DNA of 64,000 nucleotides from the NCBI GenBank assembly GCA_031181585.1, contig JAPSKP010000003.1:1-64000 (forward strand). Reading direction: 5' to 3'. Under the pieces are notes generated by a model. That model saw only the letters and a list, made by a program, of their open reading frames with translations. It made no database searches and was not told the origin of the DNA. This document shows, in pieces, positions 8,343 through 17,646 of this stretch. The translations under genes were made by a program, and so were the position numbers. Source of the DNA: Lysinibacillus sp. GTDB lineage: Bacteria; Bacillota; Bacilli; Bacillales_A; Planococcaceae. Numbering within the stretch: position 1 is the first letter of the stretch; each line of letters begins with the position of its first letter.

Positions 8343-8840
8343 ATGAAGCATCAACATGTTGAGCAAGTATTTGTGACATTCATCCGCGCGAACAAAGAAA
8401 GATTTTATTTGCTTGCCTATAGCTATACAAAAAATGAGCAGGATGCACTCGATACCGTACAAGACAGTATTCAAAAGGCCCTGCAGTCACTGCACACATT
8501 ACAGAATGAGGAACAGCTGAAAAGCTGGTTTTATAAAATTGTCGTAAGAACAGCAATCGACTTCCTGCGGAAAAACAAGCGCATTCAGGTTATGGATGAC
8601 GAACAACTCGGGTTTTTGTCACCTCCACAAAATGATACATATGAAAATATGGATTTAGAGGATGCGCTGGACACATTGCCTCCTGCATACAGGGAAGTCA
8701 TCGTTCTCCGCTATTTTGAGGATTTGAAAATCGAGGATGTTGCACATATATTGGATGCCAATGTCAATACGGTGAAATCAAGGATTTATAAAGCATTGAA
8801 GCTGCTTAAAATACAACTGACGAAAGAGGAGTTGTCATAA
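8343..8840 (+). CDS. sigV: ECF RNA polymerase sigma factor, SigV-like
   Basis: A 165-residue group IV sigma factor. Region 2 spans about residues 18-80 (YLLAYSYTKNEQDALDTVQD, LKSWFYKIVVRTAIDFLRKN). Region 4 spans about residues 105-160 (LPPAYREVIVLRYFEDLKIE then DVAHILDANVNTVKSRIYKA). The next gene is a RsiV-type anti-sigma factor whose ATG overlaps this stop codon by one base. In B. subtilis this pair responds to lysozyme and drives cell-wall modification genes, including autoregulation. The ATG follows AAAAAAGGAGCCC. The SigV name rests mainly on the partner gene. Confidence 0.8.
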   Translation: MKHQHVEQVFVTFIRANKERFYLLAYSYTKNEQDALDTVQDSIQKALQSLHTLQNEEQLKSWFYKIVVRTAIDFLRKNKRIQVMDDEQLGFLSPPQNDTYENMDLEDALDTLPPAYREVIVLRYFEDLKIEDVAHILDANVNTVKSRIYKALKLLKIQLTKEELS

Positions 8841-9712
8841 TGGACAAATTGAAAAAATTAGAGGAAAAATACCGGAATGTACCGATTCCTGAAAACTTGG
8901 ATGCTGTTGTAGAAGCAAGTTTGAAAAAGGGACGTAAAAAACGTGCCCCCAAATGGGTGTTAGGAGCAACGGCTGCAGCTGCTCTATTTACAGCGAGCCT
9001 GAATATGAGCCCTGCTATGGCAAAAACATTAGGAGAGGTACCGGTGCTAGGAAGTGTCATAGAAGTGTTAACCTTTGTTCAATACGAAACGGACAAGGAT
9101 AATTATTCAGCAGCAATCGACGTACCGCAAATTACAGGTGAGTCGGATGAGATCCGTGCCCTGAATGAAAAATATGCAACAGAGGGCAAGGCACTGTATG
9201 AGCAATTCCAGCAGGATATGAAGGGCATGGAGCAGGCAGATGGAGGACATTTAGGCGTAGACAGCGGCTATATTGTCGCTACAGATACAGAGCAGCTGCT
9301 GTCAATCGGCCGCTACGTGGTGGAAACGGTTGGCTCCTCTTCTACAGTCATGCAATACGATACAATCGATAAGCAAAAGGAAATTATCCTGACACTGCCG
9401 AGTCTATTCAAGGATGAGCGATATATCTCGGTAATCAGCGATTATGTTATCGGAAAAATGCAGGAAGAGATGCTGGCAACGAACCAGGAAAAAATCTATT
9501 GGGTAAAAGGCGGCGGAATGCCTGATGAGGAGGTAATCGATGCCTTTACGTCCATCCGTCCGGATCAGAACTTCTATATTACAGAGGATCACAAACTGGT
9601 TATTGTCTTTGATAAATATGAAGTGGCGCCAGGGTATATGGGAGTTGTCGAATTTGAAATACCGACAGAACTGATAAAAGATCTTCGTATGAGTGATGAG
9701 TATTTGAAGTAA
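8840..9712 (+). CDS. rsiV: RsiV-like membrane anti-sigma factor (DUF3298/DUF4163 family)
   Basis: A 290-residue single-pass membrane protein. The cytoplasmic N-terminus (about 1-37) is charged and would bind the sigma factor. One membrane segment follows (WVLGATAAAALFTASL, about 40-58) ending in AMA-K, which resembles a signal-peptidase site. The extracellular part matches the DUF4163/DUF3298 layout: DKDNYSAAIDVPQITG near 90, and GGGMPDEEVIDAFTSIRP then FDKYEVAPGYMG near the C-terminus. RsiV of B. subtilis binds lysozyme and is cut by signal peptidase and then RasP to free SigV. The start overlaps the sigma gene stop, so the two are translationally coupled. Confidence 0.8.
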   Translation: MDKLKKLEEKYRNVPIPENLDAVVEASLKKGRKKRAPKWVLGATAAAALFTASLNMSPAMAKTLGEVPVLGSVIEVLTFVQYETDKDNYSAAIDVPQITGESDEIRALNEKYATEGKALYEQFQQDMKGMEQADGGHLGVDSGYIVATDTEQLLSIGRYVVETVGSSSTVMQYDTIDKQKEIILTLPSLFKDERYISVISDYVIGKMQEEMLATNQEKIYWVKGGGMPDEEVIDAFTSIRPDQNFYITEDHKLVIVFDKYEVAPGYMGVVEFEIPTELIKDLRMSDEYLK

Positions 9713-9737
9713 AGTTAATTGCTGCTTAAAAATATAG

Positions 9738-9779
9738 AGAGAGGGGAAGGACGCTATCGGTTCCTCTCCTCTATTTTTC
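9738..9779. terminator. Probable bidirectional terminator between rsiV and the convergent hypothetical gene
   Basis: An imperfect G-rich/C-rich inverted repeat (AGAGGGGAA with TTCCTCTCCT) is followed by TATTTTT on the plus strand. It lies between two convergent genes. Confidence 0.5.
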
Positions 9780-9781
9780 AC

Positions 9782-10717
9782 TTATAAAAAATCGGCAGGC
9801 ATTTGTTCCATCAAGTGGTCTAGCTGTTTTTGAGAAATGCCTGCTGTCTCCATTAACCGATTTTTTGTTTGCTGGAGCTGCTTCGTATAAGCAGTGAACT
9901 GTCCCTCTTCCCAAAACCTTCGCAGCTGCTCCTGTTTCACGACTCTTCTTTCTATATGAATCAGTTCAATGGTCGATTTGTTTATTGGAATGGGCAGGAT
10001 AGATTGCAGACTAAGCTTGATTCGATTGTCATTATGCTTTTTCTGGATAGTCCGAAGCAACACGAGCGGGTCGCCAATATATTTCAACAGGTGTGACTGT
10101 TCAATCTCGTATAGATCCAGAATGTCATCCACCCCAAAATAGTGTAATAAACGCTGCCGGCAGTAAGTCATATGTTCCCATGACGCTTCAATCGTCTCCA
10201 TCGTTTCGAAATTTTCCAATTCATGCTGTAAGTCCATTGGATACTGTAGAAGGCTGCTAACTTTTTCTGTGGAAAACCCAATGAAGCAGCAGCGGATTTT
10301 CCTTTCTTCCTCTCTCGTATCCAACTCGATAATCCAAAACATCTGCTTTTTTAAAAAAGCATCATATTCTAACGGCGAAAATAAAAAATACGCCTGTGAA
10401 TCGATATGGGAATAATAGGCCGTACCGAGAAAGGAAAACGTTTTTTGAGGGAAAAGTGCCTCCTCATTTATATAGGAAAGAAGCTCAGTCATCTGGCCGT
10501 CTATTAACGTACGAGATGATGTGATTGTAGCAACATGGCGTTTTAATCGAAGGAAATAGCCGAGATTAAATAAGCTGCCGTCTGATGCATCCTGCTTTGT
10601 ACCTGACAGCTGGTTTTCAATAGCAGAGAGCTCTATCTGCTTTGATGCTATATAAGCATCAATCTGTGAACTTGTATCGGCATCATGTGATAAGAGAGGA
10701 TAGAAGTGATGATACAT
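9782..10717 (-). CDS. Hypothetical protein
   Basis: A 311-residue protein I do not recognise. It has no signal peptide and no membrane segment. It looks soluble and alpha/beta, with aromatic-rich segments (FSFLGTAYYSHIDSQAYFLF, KQMFWIIELDTREEERKIRC) in the middle and helical Gln/Lys-rich stretches at the C-terminus. AAAAGGGG lies about ten bases before the ATG. It is monocistronic, convergent to rsiV, and downstream of qoxABCD, from which it is separated by the second repeat element. No function is proposed. Confidence 0.7.
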   Translation of the reverse strand: MYHHFYPLLSHDADTSSQIDAYIASKQIELSAIENQLSGTKQDASDGSLFNLGYFLRLKRHVATITSSRTLIDGQMTELLSYINEEALFPQKTFSFLGTAYYSHIDSQAYFLFSPLEYDAFLKKQMFWIIELDTREEERKIRCCFIGFSTEKVSSLLQYPMDLQHELENFETMETIEASWEHMTYCRQRLLHYFGVDDILDLYEIEQSHLLKYIGDPLVLLRTIQKKHNDNRIKLSLQSILPIPINKSTIELIHIERRVVKQEQLRRFWEEGQFTAYTKQLQQTKNRLMETAGISQKQLDHLMEQMPADFL

Positions 10718-10844
10718 GCATTGAGCCCCTTTTTAACAAGCTGAATCTCTTTTCTACAACATGCCCAAAGTGAAGAAAGAGTTAAACCTATACAAACGAA
10801 AAGAATAGGGGAGGGGGATAGACAGATGTCATCATAGAACAAAA

Positions 10845-10872
10845 AATCCGCAGGGTACAAACCCTGCGGATT
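10845..10872 (-). terminator. Terminator of qoxABCD (distal hairpin copy at locus 2)
   Basis: A 12-bp perfect stem, AATCCGCAGGGT / ACCCTGCGGATT with loop ACAA. Read on the minus strand it is followed by TTTTTTG, so it can terminate qox transcription. A near-identical twin lies at 11073-11100. Confidence 0.85.
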
Positions 10873-11072
10873 CAGCCTGTTGACAAACGCTTTCATTCAT
10901 CGTTGCTTGCCTCGCTCGTCCGCTCATGAACTTAGGTTCTATTCGCGTCTTCGCTCGTCGGCGTGCCTTGTCTGGCAAGCGTTTTCAAGACAGGCTGGGT
11001 AAACCTTCATTTAAAAAATCCATCTAAAAAAACGTAAAGACAAAGTCGAAAAACGACTTTGTCTTTACTCTG
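10873..11072 (-). mobile_element. 200-bp structured repeat element, copy 2
   Basis: Second copy of the element at 4267-4467. CAGCCTGTTGACAAACGCTT opens it, AAGCGTTTTCAAGACAGGCTG closes the long stem, and GACAAAGTCGAAAAACGAC forms the right-end hairpin before CTCTG. The first 130 bp are almost identical to copy 1, while the middle right part (about 11003-11036) has diverged. Relative to the transcription it interrupts (qox, minus strand) it is inserted in the opposite orientation to copy 1. It too is bracketed by duplicate copies of the local terminator hairpin. Confidence 0.7.
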
Positions 11073-11100
11073 AATCCGCAGGGTACAAGCCCTGCGGATT
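11073..11100 (-). repeat. Proximal copy of the terminator hairpin at locus 2
   Basis: AATCCGCAGGGT / GCCCTGCGGATT with loop ACAA. It differs from the copy at 10845-10872 by one base and has no U-tail in the qox direction. Confidence 0.85.
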
Positions 11101-11178
11101 ACTGCGTATTTTATTTTCTAACCGTAACATCGTACAAGGCAGATGCTACGTTCCCAAGCGATAAAAGCCGCATATTGA

Positions 11179-11460
11179 TTACATATCCCAAAGAAGGATA
11201 AGTAGTGTTCCTAAAATTGTAATTAATACCATCGCAAATCCATAAACGATGTTTGAGTAAATGGACCACTTGTCTTTTGATTCACCAGCGTGCATGAAGA
11301 TGATGAATTGCAGGCCAGCTTGTAGGAAAGCTGTAACTAAAAGGACAATCATTCCTGTTGTCATGGACATATCCATGAAGTAAACAAGCAATGCCACTAC
11401 TGTTAATACAAGTGAGAAGACAAATCCCATTACTTGACCTAAAGGAAAGTATTTCGCCAT
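11179..11460 (-). CDS. qoxD: Cytochrome aa3 quinol oxidase subunit IV (QoxD)
   Basis: A 93-residue protein with three membrane segments, of the size and pattern of subunit IV of haem-copper quinol oxidases (GQVMGFVFSLVLTVVALLVY, AFLQAGLQFIIFMHAGES, LITILGTLLILLW). It is the last gene of qoxABCD; one base separates it from the qoxC stop. Subunit IV assists assembly and does not carry haem. The operon ends in the duplicated terminator region. Confidence 0.92.
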   Translation of the reverse strand: MAKYFPLGQVMGFVFSLVLTVVALLVYFMDMSMTTGMIVLLVTAFLQAGLQFIIFMHAGESKDKWSIYSNIVYGFAMVLITILGTLLILLWDM

Positions 11461-11461
11461 A

Positions 11462-12061
11462 TTACATCATTCCTTTCAAGTAAATGAAACTGAAGATGAA
11501 GATCCACACAACGTCCAGGAAGTGCCAGTATAGCGAGAAGATAAAGGACTTATTCGCTGTTTCTGGATTTAAACCACGTTTCGCAATTTGGATCATAATG
11601 AATAGACCCCAGAAGAAACCAACCGTTACGTGAAGACCGTGTGTGCCTAACGTCGTTAACAAAATCGATGTGAAGGCACTTACTGTAATACCTGCACCTA
11701 CATGTACGTAGTGTAGGAATTCATAAATCTCAACACTCAGGAAGGCTAAACCTAATGCTAGTGTGATACCCATAAACGTTAGTGTCGCTTTTTTACTGCC
11801 TAGGCGCATTGCATGAATTGCAAGACCAATTGTAAAACTACTTGTTAATAGTAAGAACGTTTCAGCAAGCACTGGTGTGATTTCAAAAATCTCTGCACCA
11901 GACGGACCGCTGCCTGTACGATCTACTAATGTAAAGTACGCGGCGAATAATGTCCCAAACAGCATAATCTCCGCACCAAGGAATACCCAAAAACCAAAGA
12001 TCTTCAGGTCGTTTTCCTCTGTACTATACTCTAGTGGTACTGAGTGATCTACTTTAGCCAT
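11462..12061 (-). CDS. qoxC: Cytochrome aa3 quinol oxidase subunit III (QoxC)
   Basis: A 199-residue five-helix subunit III. It shows the usual ENDLKIFGFWVFLGAEIMLF start, EFLHYVHVGAGITVSAFTSI middle and GTHGLHVTVGFFWGLFIM helix, ending YWHFLDVVWIFIFSFIYL. It has the short, five-helix length of bacterial quinol-oxidase subunit III. The start codon overlaps the qoxB stop by one base. Confidence 0.95.
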   Translation of the reverse strand: MAKVDHSVPLEYSTEENDLKIFGFWVFLGAEIMLFGTLFAAYFTLVDRTGSGPSGAEIFEITPVLAETFLLLTSSFTIGLAIHAMRLGSKKATLTFMGITLALGLAFLSVEIYEFLHYVHVGAGITVSAFTSILLTTLGTHGLHVTVGFFWGLFIMIQIAKRGLNPETANKSFIFSLYWHFLDVVWIFIFSFIYLKGMM

Positions 12062-14019
12062 TATTTCGCACCTCGCTTTTCATATTGTTTTTCTGTTGCT
12101 TTTACTTCTTCTTCAGGAATGTAGTAGCCATGATCTTTTTCGAATGAACGATATGCCATACATGCAAGAACAACAATCAAGCCGACAATTGCCGGAATCC
12201 ACATACTAAAGATTAACGAGAATCCTAGTAGGAAGAATCCACAGCTCATGATAAATGGAACACCTGAGTAGTTTGGCATGTGAATTTTCTTGATGTCGCC
12301 TTTGAAAATTTCAGTGCCTTTGTGTTTCATATCCCAGAATGCTTCAGAAGTGCTGTCTGTGATATCAGGTGTAATAGCAAAGTTATACGCTGGAATTGGC
12401 GTATGTGTTGCCCATTCTAGACCACGTGCATTCCATGGATCTGAACCGATGTTGCGTGGTGAGTTTTTGAAGCTGTACCAAATGTTCCAAACTAACATGA
12501 TGAAAGATACAGCCATGATTCCAGCACCAACGAATGAAACCATGTTTAAAGTTGTGAAGCCAGTTGACTCTGAGTAAGTGTACATACGACGTGCTTGCCC
12601 GTCTAAACCAGTGATGTACATTGGCATGAATGCAAGCAAGAAACCTGTTGACATTACCCAAACAGTTGCTTTACCGATTTTTTCATTCAACATGAAGCCG
12701 AACATTTTTGGCCAGTAGAATGTTAAACCAGCTAACATCGCGTAAACAACACCAGGGATGATTACGTTATGGAAGTGGGCAACTAAGAACATTGTATTGT
12801 GGTATTGGTAGTCAGCTGCAGACATCGCAAGCATAACCCCTGTTACACCACCAAGTGTAAATAATGGGATGAAATGAACTGCATAAAGCATCGGTGTTGT
12901 AAATTCAATTTTTCCTTTATACAACGTGAACATCCAGTTAAAGATCTTAACCCCAGTTGGGATGGCAATTGCCATTGTTGTAATAGAGAAGATTGAGTTT
13001 GTGAAAGCACCTTGACCCATTGTAAAGAAGTGGTGCGTCCATACTGTGAACGCAAACACAGAGATAACGATCATCGACCACACCATTGAGTTGTAGCCAT
13101 ATAGGTTACGACGTGAAAACGTTGAAATAATCTCTGAGAAAATACCGAATGCCGGTAAAATCAAGATATATACTTCAGGGTGACCCCAAACCCAGAATAG
13201 GTTGGCCCATAGCATATCCATACCGCCATTGCCGATTGCGAAGAATTGTGTATCAAATAGACGGTCCATCGCACCCATTGCTAACGCTACTGTTAGAACT
13301 GGGAAGGCAAATACAACGATTAAGTTTGCGATTAACGCTGACCAAGTGAACATTGGCATTTTAAACAATGTCATACCTGGTGCACGCATTTTCATGATTG
13401 TCGTAATGAAGTTAATACCCGTCATTAACGTACCAATCCCTGCAATCTGAATCGCAATCATGTAATAGTTCGTACCGACTGATTTACTAAACTCAACGTC
13501 TGCTAACGGGAAGTATGAAGTCCAGCCTGCATCAGGAGATCCCCCGACAACGAATGAAAGGTTGAATAGCATAGCGCCCATAAAGAATAGCCAGAAGCTC
13601 AAGTTGTTTAAGCGTGGGAACGCAACGTCACGCGCCCCGATTTGTAATGGTACTAAAAAGTTAAAGAAGAATGTAATAAAAGGCATCGCCATGAATAGGA
13701 TCATGACTACCCCGTGAGTTGTAAATACCTCATTATAGTGCTGTGCATCTAAAAATGTATTTTCCGGCATAGACAGTTGATAACGAAGCATGATCGCATC
13801 AACCCCACCGCGGAATAACATTAAGAGGGCCATCAGCAAGTACATAATACCGATTTTCTTATGGTCAACTGTTGTGATCCACTCACGCCATAGGTAGCCC
13901 CATAGCTTGAAGTATGTGATGACACCAACCAATGCAATCGATACAAGCACAATCAATACCATCGAAACGTAAATTAAGAAACTTGGATGTGGTATCATAA
14001 AGCGCTCAAAAAATTCCAT
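12061..14019 (-). CDS. qoxB: Cytochrome aa3 quinol oxidase subunit I (QoxB)
   Basis: A 652-residue haem-copper oxidase subunit I, the catalytic core that reduces oxygen and pumps protons. The low-spin haem ligand region ([16 protein letters not shown]), the CuB ligand and cross-linked Tyr motif ([12 protein letters not shown]), the second CuB pair (THHFFTMG) and the haem ligands ([12 protein letters not shown]) are all present. The length and the extra N- and C-terminal helices fit aa3-600-type menaquinol oxidases. It is the second gene of qoxABCD, 47 bases after qoxA. Confidence 0.97.
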   Translation of the reverse strand: MEFFERFMIPHPSFLIYVSMVLIVLVSIALVGVITYFKLWGYLWREWITTVDHKKIGIMYLLMALLMLFRGGVDAIMLRYQLSMPENTFLDAQHYNEVFTTHGVVMILFMAMPFITFFFNFLVPLQIGARDVAFPRLNNLSFWLFFMGAMLFNLSFVVGGSPDAGWTSYFPLADVEFSKSVGTNYYMIAIQIAGIGTLMTGINFITTIMKMRAPGMTLFKMPMFTWSALIANLIVVFAFPVLTVALAMGAMDRLFDTQFFAIGNGGMDMLWANLFWVWGHPEVYILILPAFGIFSEIISTFSRRNLYGYNSMVWSMIVISVFAFTVWTHHFFTMGQGAFTNSIFSITTMAIAIPTGVKIFNWMFTLYKGKIEFTTPMLYAVHFIPLFTLGGVTGVMLAMSAADYQYHNTMFLVAHFHNVIIPGVVYAMLAGLTFYWPKMFGFMLNEKIGKATVWVMSTGFLLAFMPMYITGLDGQARRMYTYSESTGFTTLNMVSFVGAGIMAVSFIMLVWNIWYSFKNSPRNIGSDPWNARGLEWATHTPIPAYNFAITPDITDSTSEAFWDMKHKGTEIFKGDIKKIHMPNYSGVPFIMSCGFFLLGFSLIFSMWIPAIVGLIVVLACMAYRSFEKDHGYYIPEEEVKATEKQYEKRGAK

Positions 14020-14066
14020 ACTGTTGTAACTCCTTTCAGACTTTTACAGTCTTTCTGTTTACATCA

Positions 14067-15005
14067 TTAATGAGAAGAATGATCTTCGTGTTCAGTGTCA
14101 TTGTGATTTTCATGCTCGCTGTGATCCGTGTCTTCTTCGTGCTGATCATGGTTCACATCATCTGAGCTGCCGTGATTATGCTCAGGTGCTGGTGAGAATT
14201 CTAAGTGTGTACCTGTGTAAGTAGAACGGCCAAGGTGACCAGGCTCAAGTAGCTCTTCGAATTTTTCCTCTGTAATTGGTTCAGCAGTTTCCTGTACTTC
14301 CTCTACCCACTCATCGAATTCCTGTTGAGATAGAGCTGTTACATCAAAAGTTTGTTCTGCTGTTCCTGCACCGGCAAAGTTTGCGTTACGGCCCCAGAAT
14401 TCACCCTCTACATCCGCTGCTAAGTGAAGCGTTGTTACCATGTCGGCCATTGCATATTTCTGACCGCCAAGTTGAGGGATCCAGAAGCTTGTAATTGGTC
14501 CATGAGAGTATAGCTTGAATTCAATGTTACGGTTTGCTGGAATGTATAAATAGTTGACTGTCTCAATTCCTTGCTCTGGATAACTAAAATGCCATTTCCA
14601 ATCTGAAGAAGATGCATAAATTACTAATGGTTCCTCTTCTACATATTCTTCCGGTGCGCTTTCCACTAGATAGTTACTCTCTACTGATCGTACACCTAAG
14701 AAGATAACAATCAGAACCGGAACCCCAATACAAATTGTTTCTACTAACCAGTGACCATGGATGTGTGGTGGCTCATAGTCAGGGCTTTGTTTTGAAGCGC
14801 GATATTTAACTAACATAAATATCAACATTGCAAATACAACTAAGACAATCGCACCCATGATATAGATTAACATCATCGTGTCATTTGCCTGCACCTCAGC
14901 TTGAGGGCCTTTAGGGTCAAGCACTAATAATGAATCACATCCACCAAGAAGCAGCGTGCCGAAGACTATAGATGCTAGTAAAGTCCCTTTTAAATTCACT
15001 TTCAT
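14067..15005 (-). CDS. qoxA: Cytochrome aa3 quinol oxidase subunit II (QoxA) with a histidine-rich tail
   Basis: A 312-residue lipoprotein subunit II. The lipobox LLLGGC places the lipid cysteine at residue 23. Two membrane helices follow, then a cupredoxin-fold domain (IYASSSDWKWHFSYPEQGIE, ITSFWIPQLGGQKYAMADM). The CuA cysteine pair of cytochrome c oxidases is absent, as expected for a quinol oxidase. The last 38 residues are an unusual tail with ten histidines and many Asp/Glu (DHSEHENHNDTEHEDHSSH at the very end). This tail is likely exposed outside the membrane and could bind metal; that is inference. It is the first gene of the operon, with AAAGGAGTCC before the ATG. Confidence 0.95.
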   Translation of the reverse strand: MKVNLKGTLLASIVFGTLLLGGCDSLLVLDPKGPQAEVQANDTMMLIYIMGAIVLVVFAMLIFMLVKYRASKQSPDYEPPHIHGHWLVETICIGVPVLIVIFLGVRSVESNYLVESAPEEYVEEEPLVIYASSSDWKWHFSYPEQGIETVNYLYIPANRNIEFKLYSHGPITSFWIPQLGGQKYAMADMVTTLHLAADVEGEFWGRNANFAGAGTAEQTFDVTALSQQEFDEWVEEVQETAEPITEEKFEELLEPGHLGRSTYTGTHLEFSPAPEHNHGSSDDVNHDQHEEDTDHSEHENHNDTEHEDHSSH

Positions 15006-16482
15006 AGTTGGACTCCTTTCAATTCAATTAGATACAGCTATTTAACAACATATTTACCCATTTATAGATTTTCGAAAGGAATATTCAACCAATAATTAAG
15101 CAGAACGATTCCTCTTTTACTCATCTTCCCTAGTTGCCGTTATATGAATCTTGTCATCCAGTAAACGTACGAGAAGCAGCATGAAAGTTCTTAAAAGAAC
15201 ATGTTGAAAACTTAGCATCTTAATAAATGTTTACAAGTTTCATGTTTTGCCATAGCAAATCGCATCTTCAAACAGTAAGAAGTTCTCTGCTCCATATCTG
15301 CTGCTCTTTCCTTTGGACTTCTGTATAAGATTCCATTTTTCTGTAGAAGGTGCGAACACCGTTTAATACGAAAACAAAAGGGAAAGAAATAGGTATATAT
15401 GATAGGTGTGAGCTGAGGTAAATCGTTACTATAAAATCATGCCTGCTAAAATATTTACATTCTTTTCTACTTAAACAAAAGCTGGAATTTAATATATTAA
15501 GCACAATTTTAAACGTAACATTTTTCTTATCTCTGGCTCCAAGTAAATTGTAGTGAATTACAAAATCGAAGTCAAAAAAATGTTATGCCCTTAGAGGGGG
15601 ATAAAAGGGCAGGAATGGAAGGGGAAAATAGGCGTTGAGACACCAAGCAGAAGAAAGGTGATTATTAACGGTTTTTAATGATTTTTCGAGTGATAATTTT
15701 AAGGTAAAATTGTGGCATTTTTATGGCTTCGTTAAAATACGTAATAATCAGACAATTTTAATTCTTTTCATAAAATGGCGTAATACCAATGTTTTTACAA
15801 AAAAGTATATAGATTGGGTAAAGTGAACGATTTTTTTAAATAGTAAGATATAAAGAAAAATAGAGCGGAAAGCAGCGGATGGAGAAAAAGAACCGTTTTT
15901 TCCACTCAAGTTGAGGAGTATTTTATCTATTTTTAACCGAATTGTTCATCGGTCTGCACGTCTCCTGATTTTGGGACAATTCTCTTATTATATAAGTTAA
16001 ATTTATTATTTAAAGCTGGTGTGAATATACAGCTAATGCAGATGCTTTTACAGAAAATTTACATACAATAAATAGCTGCTGCATCTTAAGGTCATAAAAA
16101 TGGACAAGAAGTCTTTGTCGTATAAAAAAGGTTAGTTAGCGTTATTGAGCGTAAAGTACGAAACGTAAACTACTAAATAGGTAGAGACCATCTTCCATTA
16201 CTCTTTAGCCGAGTTTGGAAAATGGTTTTTTGTTGTGTAAAAGAATGAAAAATCGCTCTCTTTAAAGCTTCTCCAGAAGAGATCACAAGCAGTCTGTACG
16301 TGCCGCTGTAATAAAAAGGGGAATTCTACTTCTTCCTTTGTAAAAACATACAGCTCCTATTCCTAAAATCAGTGATCAAGATTAGCATAATCTCTTTTTT
16401 TAAAAATAAATGTTTATTTTTTATATCTTTTGGACAAATTTGGACGTGAAGCAACAAATTTCTACAAAAGGAGGGCATTGTG
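15006..16482. other. Long 1.5-kb stretch with no convincing gene
   Basis: Only short, low-complexity reading frames occur; the longest (minus strand, 15268-15504) has no ribosome binding site and no recognisable sequence. The right edge of qoxA should have its promoter at about 15010-15150. A small hairpin GCCCTT...AAGGGC lies at 15586-15608. A terminator-like hairpin lies at 16187-16231. No riboswitch class that I know (including the c-di-AMP type often in front of wall-lytic genes) could be matched here. The base composition is strongly AT-rich. Confidence 0.5.
16187..16231 (+). terminator. Orphan terminator-like hairpin upstream of the LysM-3D gene
   Basis: ACCATCTTCCATTACTC at 16187-16203 pairs with GAGTTTGGAAAATGGT at 16211-16226 and is followed by TTTTTT. 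No coding gene lies upstream on this strand. It may end an untranslated RNA or be an attenuator for the gene at 16483. Confidence 0.55.
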
Positions 16483-17220
16483 ATGAAAAGAATGACTTAT
16501 TTCATCTTTGCTTTGGTTGTATTTTTAACCACCTCGGTGGTTTCGGCACAGACGGATTTGCCACTTGGAGATAATGAAGAGGAATCTGATCCTAACGATT
16601 ATTATTTTACAGATGCTTTAGATGCTACCATCCCAATAGCATTCCAACTTGATTTGGATTTGGAGCCGGAAGTGTATAAGGTAAAAGCAGGGGACAATCT
16701 CTACCGTATTGCCTTGGCTCATAACGTGTCACTTGAATCAATCATAGGCTGGAATGAGTTAAGCGATTATTTAATTTATCCAGGGGATGAATTAAAAGTG
16801 AGCGGTGAAGAGATAAAAGATACAGATTTACCAGAAACGTTTGTAGCGTCGGCTCCTGTGATCCCAGCCTCTCAGCCGGTAGTACAAGCAAATGAAACAG
16901 TAGCAGCAGCGCCGCAAGAAGTTGAAACGGTGCAAGAGCTGACTGTTACAGCAACTGCTTATACAGCCTATTGTGAAGGCTGTTCAGGGACAACTGCGTA
17001 CGGCATAGATTTACGAGCTAATCCAAATCGTAAAGTTATCGCTGTCGATCCTAGAGTCATTCCGCTGGGAACAAAAGTGTGGGTAGAAGGCTATGGAGAA
17101 GCAATTGCAGGGGATACGGGCGGTGCTATTAAGGGGCATAAAATTGACGTCTTCATCCCGTCTCATGAAAATGCCATTGCATGGGGTGTCAAAACCGTTA
17201 AACTTAGAGTACTCAACTGA
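16483..17220 (+). CDS. LysM and 3D domain cell-wall protein (YocH-like)
   Basis: A 245-residue secreted protein. The signal peptide spans about residues 1-23 (ends VVSAQT). One LysM peptidoglycan-binding repeat lies near 57-105 (YKVKAGDNLYRIALAHNVS then ESIIGWNELSDYLIYPGDEL). After a Pro/Ala/Val linker, a 3D domain occupies about 148-245, with its conserved aspartates in AVDPRVIPLGTKVWV, AGDTGG and KIDVFI. The architecture matches B. subtilis YocH-type proteins thought to act on the cell wall. The ATG at 16483 is preferred over an adjacent GTG at 16480, given AAAGGAGGG seven bases upstream. It is monocistronic and ends at a clear terminator. Confidence 0.9.
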   Translation: MKRMTYFIFALVVFLTTSVVSAQTDLPLGDNEEESDPNDYYFTDALDATIPIAFQLDLDLEPEVYKVKAGDNLYRIALAHNVSLESIIGWNELSDYLIYPGDELKVSGEEIKDTDLPETFVASAPVIPASQPVVQANETVAAAPQEVETVQELTVTATAYTAYCEGCSGTTAYGIDLRANPNRKVIAVDPRVIPLGTKVWVEGYGEAIAGDTGGAIKGHKIDVFIPSHENAIAWGVKTVKLRVLN

Positions 17221-17340
17221 TTTAGTTCATAATGCCAGTTGTCTTCGACGTTAAGTGAGAATTATCAGCTATACTTACTGATAGAGCAGCTGCTTTGTAA
17301 AGCACATATATTTGGCTCTAAGCCGAAAACGATTGGCATG

Positions 17341-17373
17341 ATCCGCTTGAATTCATTTTCAAGTGGATTTTTT
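17341..17373 (+). terminator. Terminator after the LysM-3D gene
   Basis: ATCCGCTTGAA / TTCAAGTGGAT (17341-17351 with 17358-17368) is followed by a T6 run. Confidence 0.9.
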
Positions 17374-17405
17374 GTTTTGGAGCGGACCCCGGCAGTTTAG
17401 GGCTA

Positions 17406-17546
17406 ATGGGAGAGACAGTTAGAACATTGTTGGAGATTATGAAAGTACATGCGCACGGTATCATTGCTATTGGAATACGAGACAGGTTTTCTACATTAAA
17501 AAAGGGAATTCCTCCAGAAGCATTTCAGAGTAGTGAAAGAAAATAG
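17406..17546 (+). pseudogene. Unrecognised 46-codon reading frame, possible gene remnant
   Basis: The frame reads MGETVRTLLEIMKVHAHG then continues to ...GIPPEAFQSSERK before a TAG. The composition looks protein-like rather than random, but there is no ribosome binding site and the open frame runs back through the terminator upstream. It could be the decayed 3' end of a lost gene. I do not recognise a family. The rest of the 17221-17646 interval holds only the terminator and the Nudix promoter region. Confidence 0.25.
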
Positions 17547-17646
17547 TGTAAACAGTAACCTTTTAGGAAGGGACAGTATAAAATAGAAAGTAATCTATTT
17601 TTTGAATACAAAACAGCTCTCGATTATAGAAAAGGATGGTCTAACG

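Noticed and set aside
15268-15504. 78-codon minus-strand frame in the long non-coding stretch
   Set aside because: No ribosome binding site, low-complexity sequence of phage- or junk-like composition, no recognisable motif.
16232-16482. c-di-AMP (ydaO) riboswitch before the LysM-3D wall gene
   Set aside because: Looked for because such genes often carry it; the conserved GGGUGAAUCC and CCGUCAGCUAAC blocks are absent.
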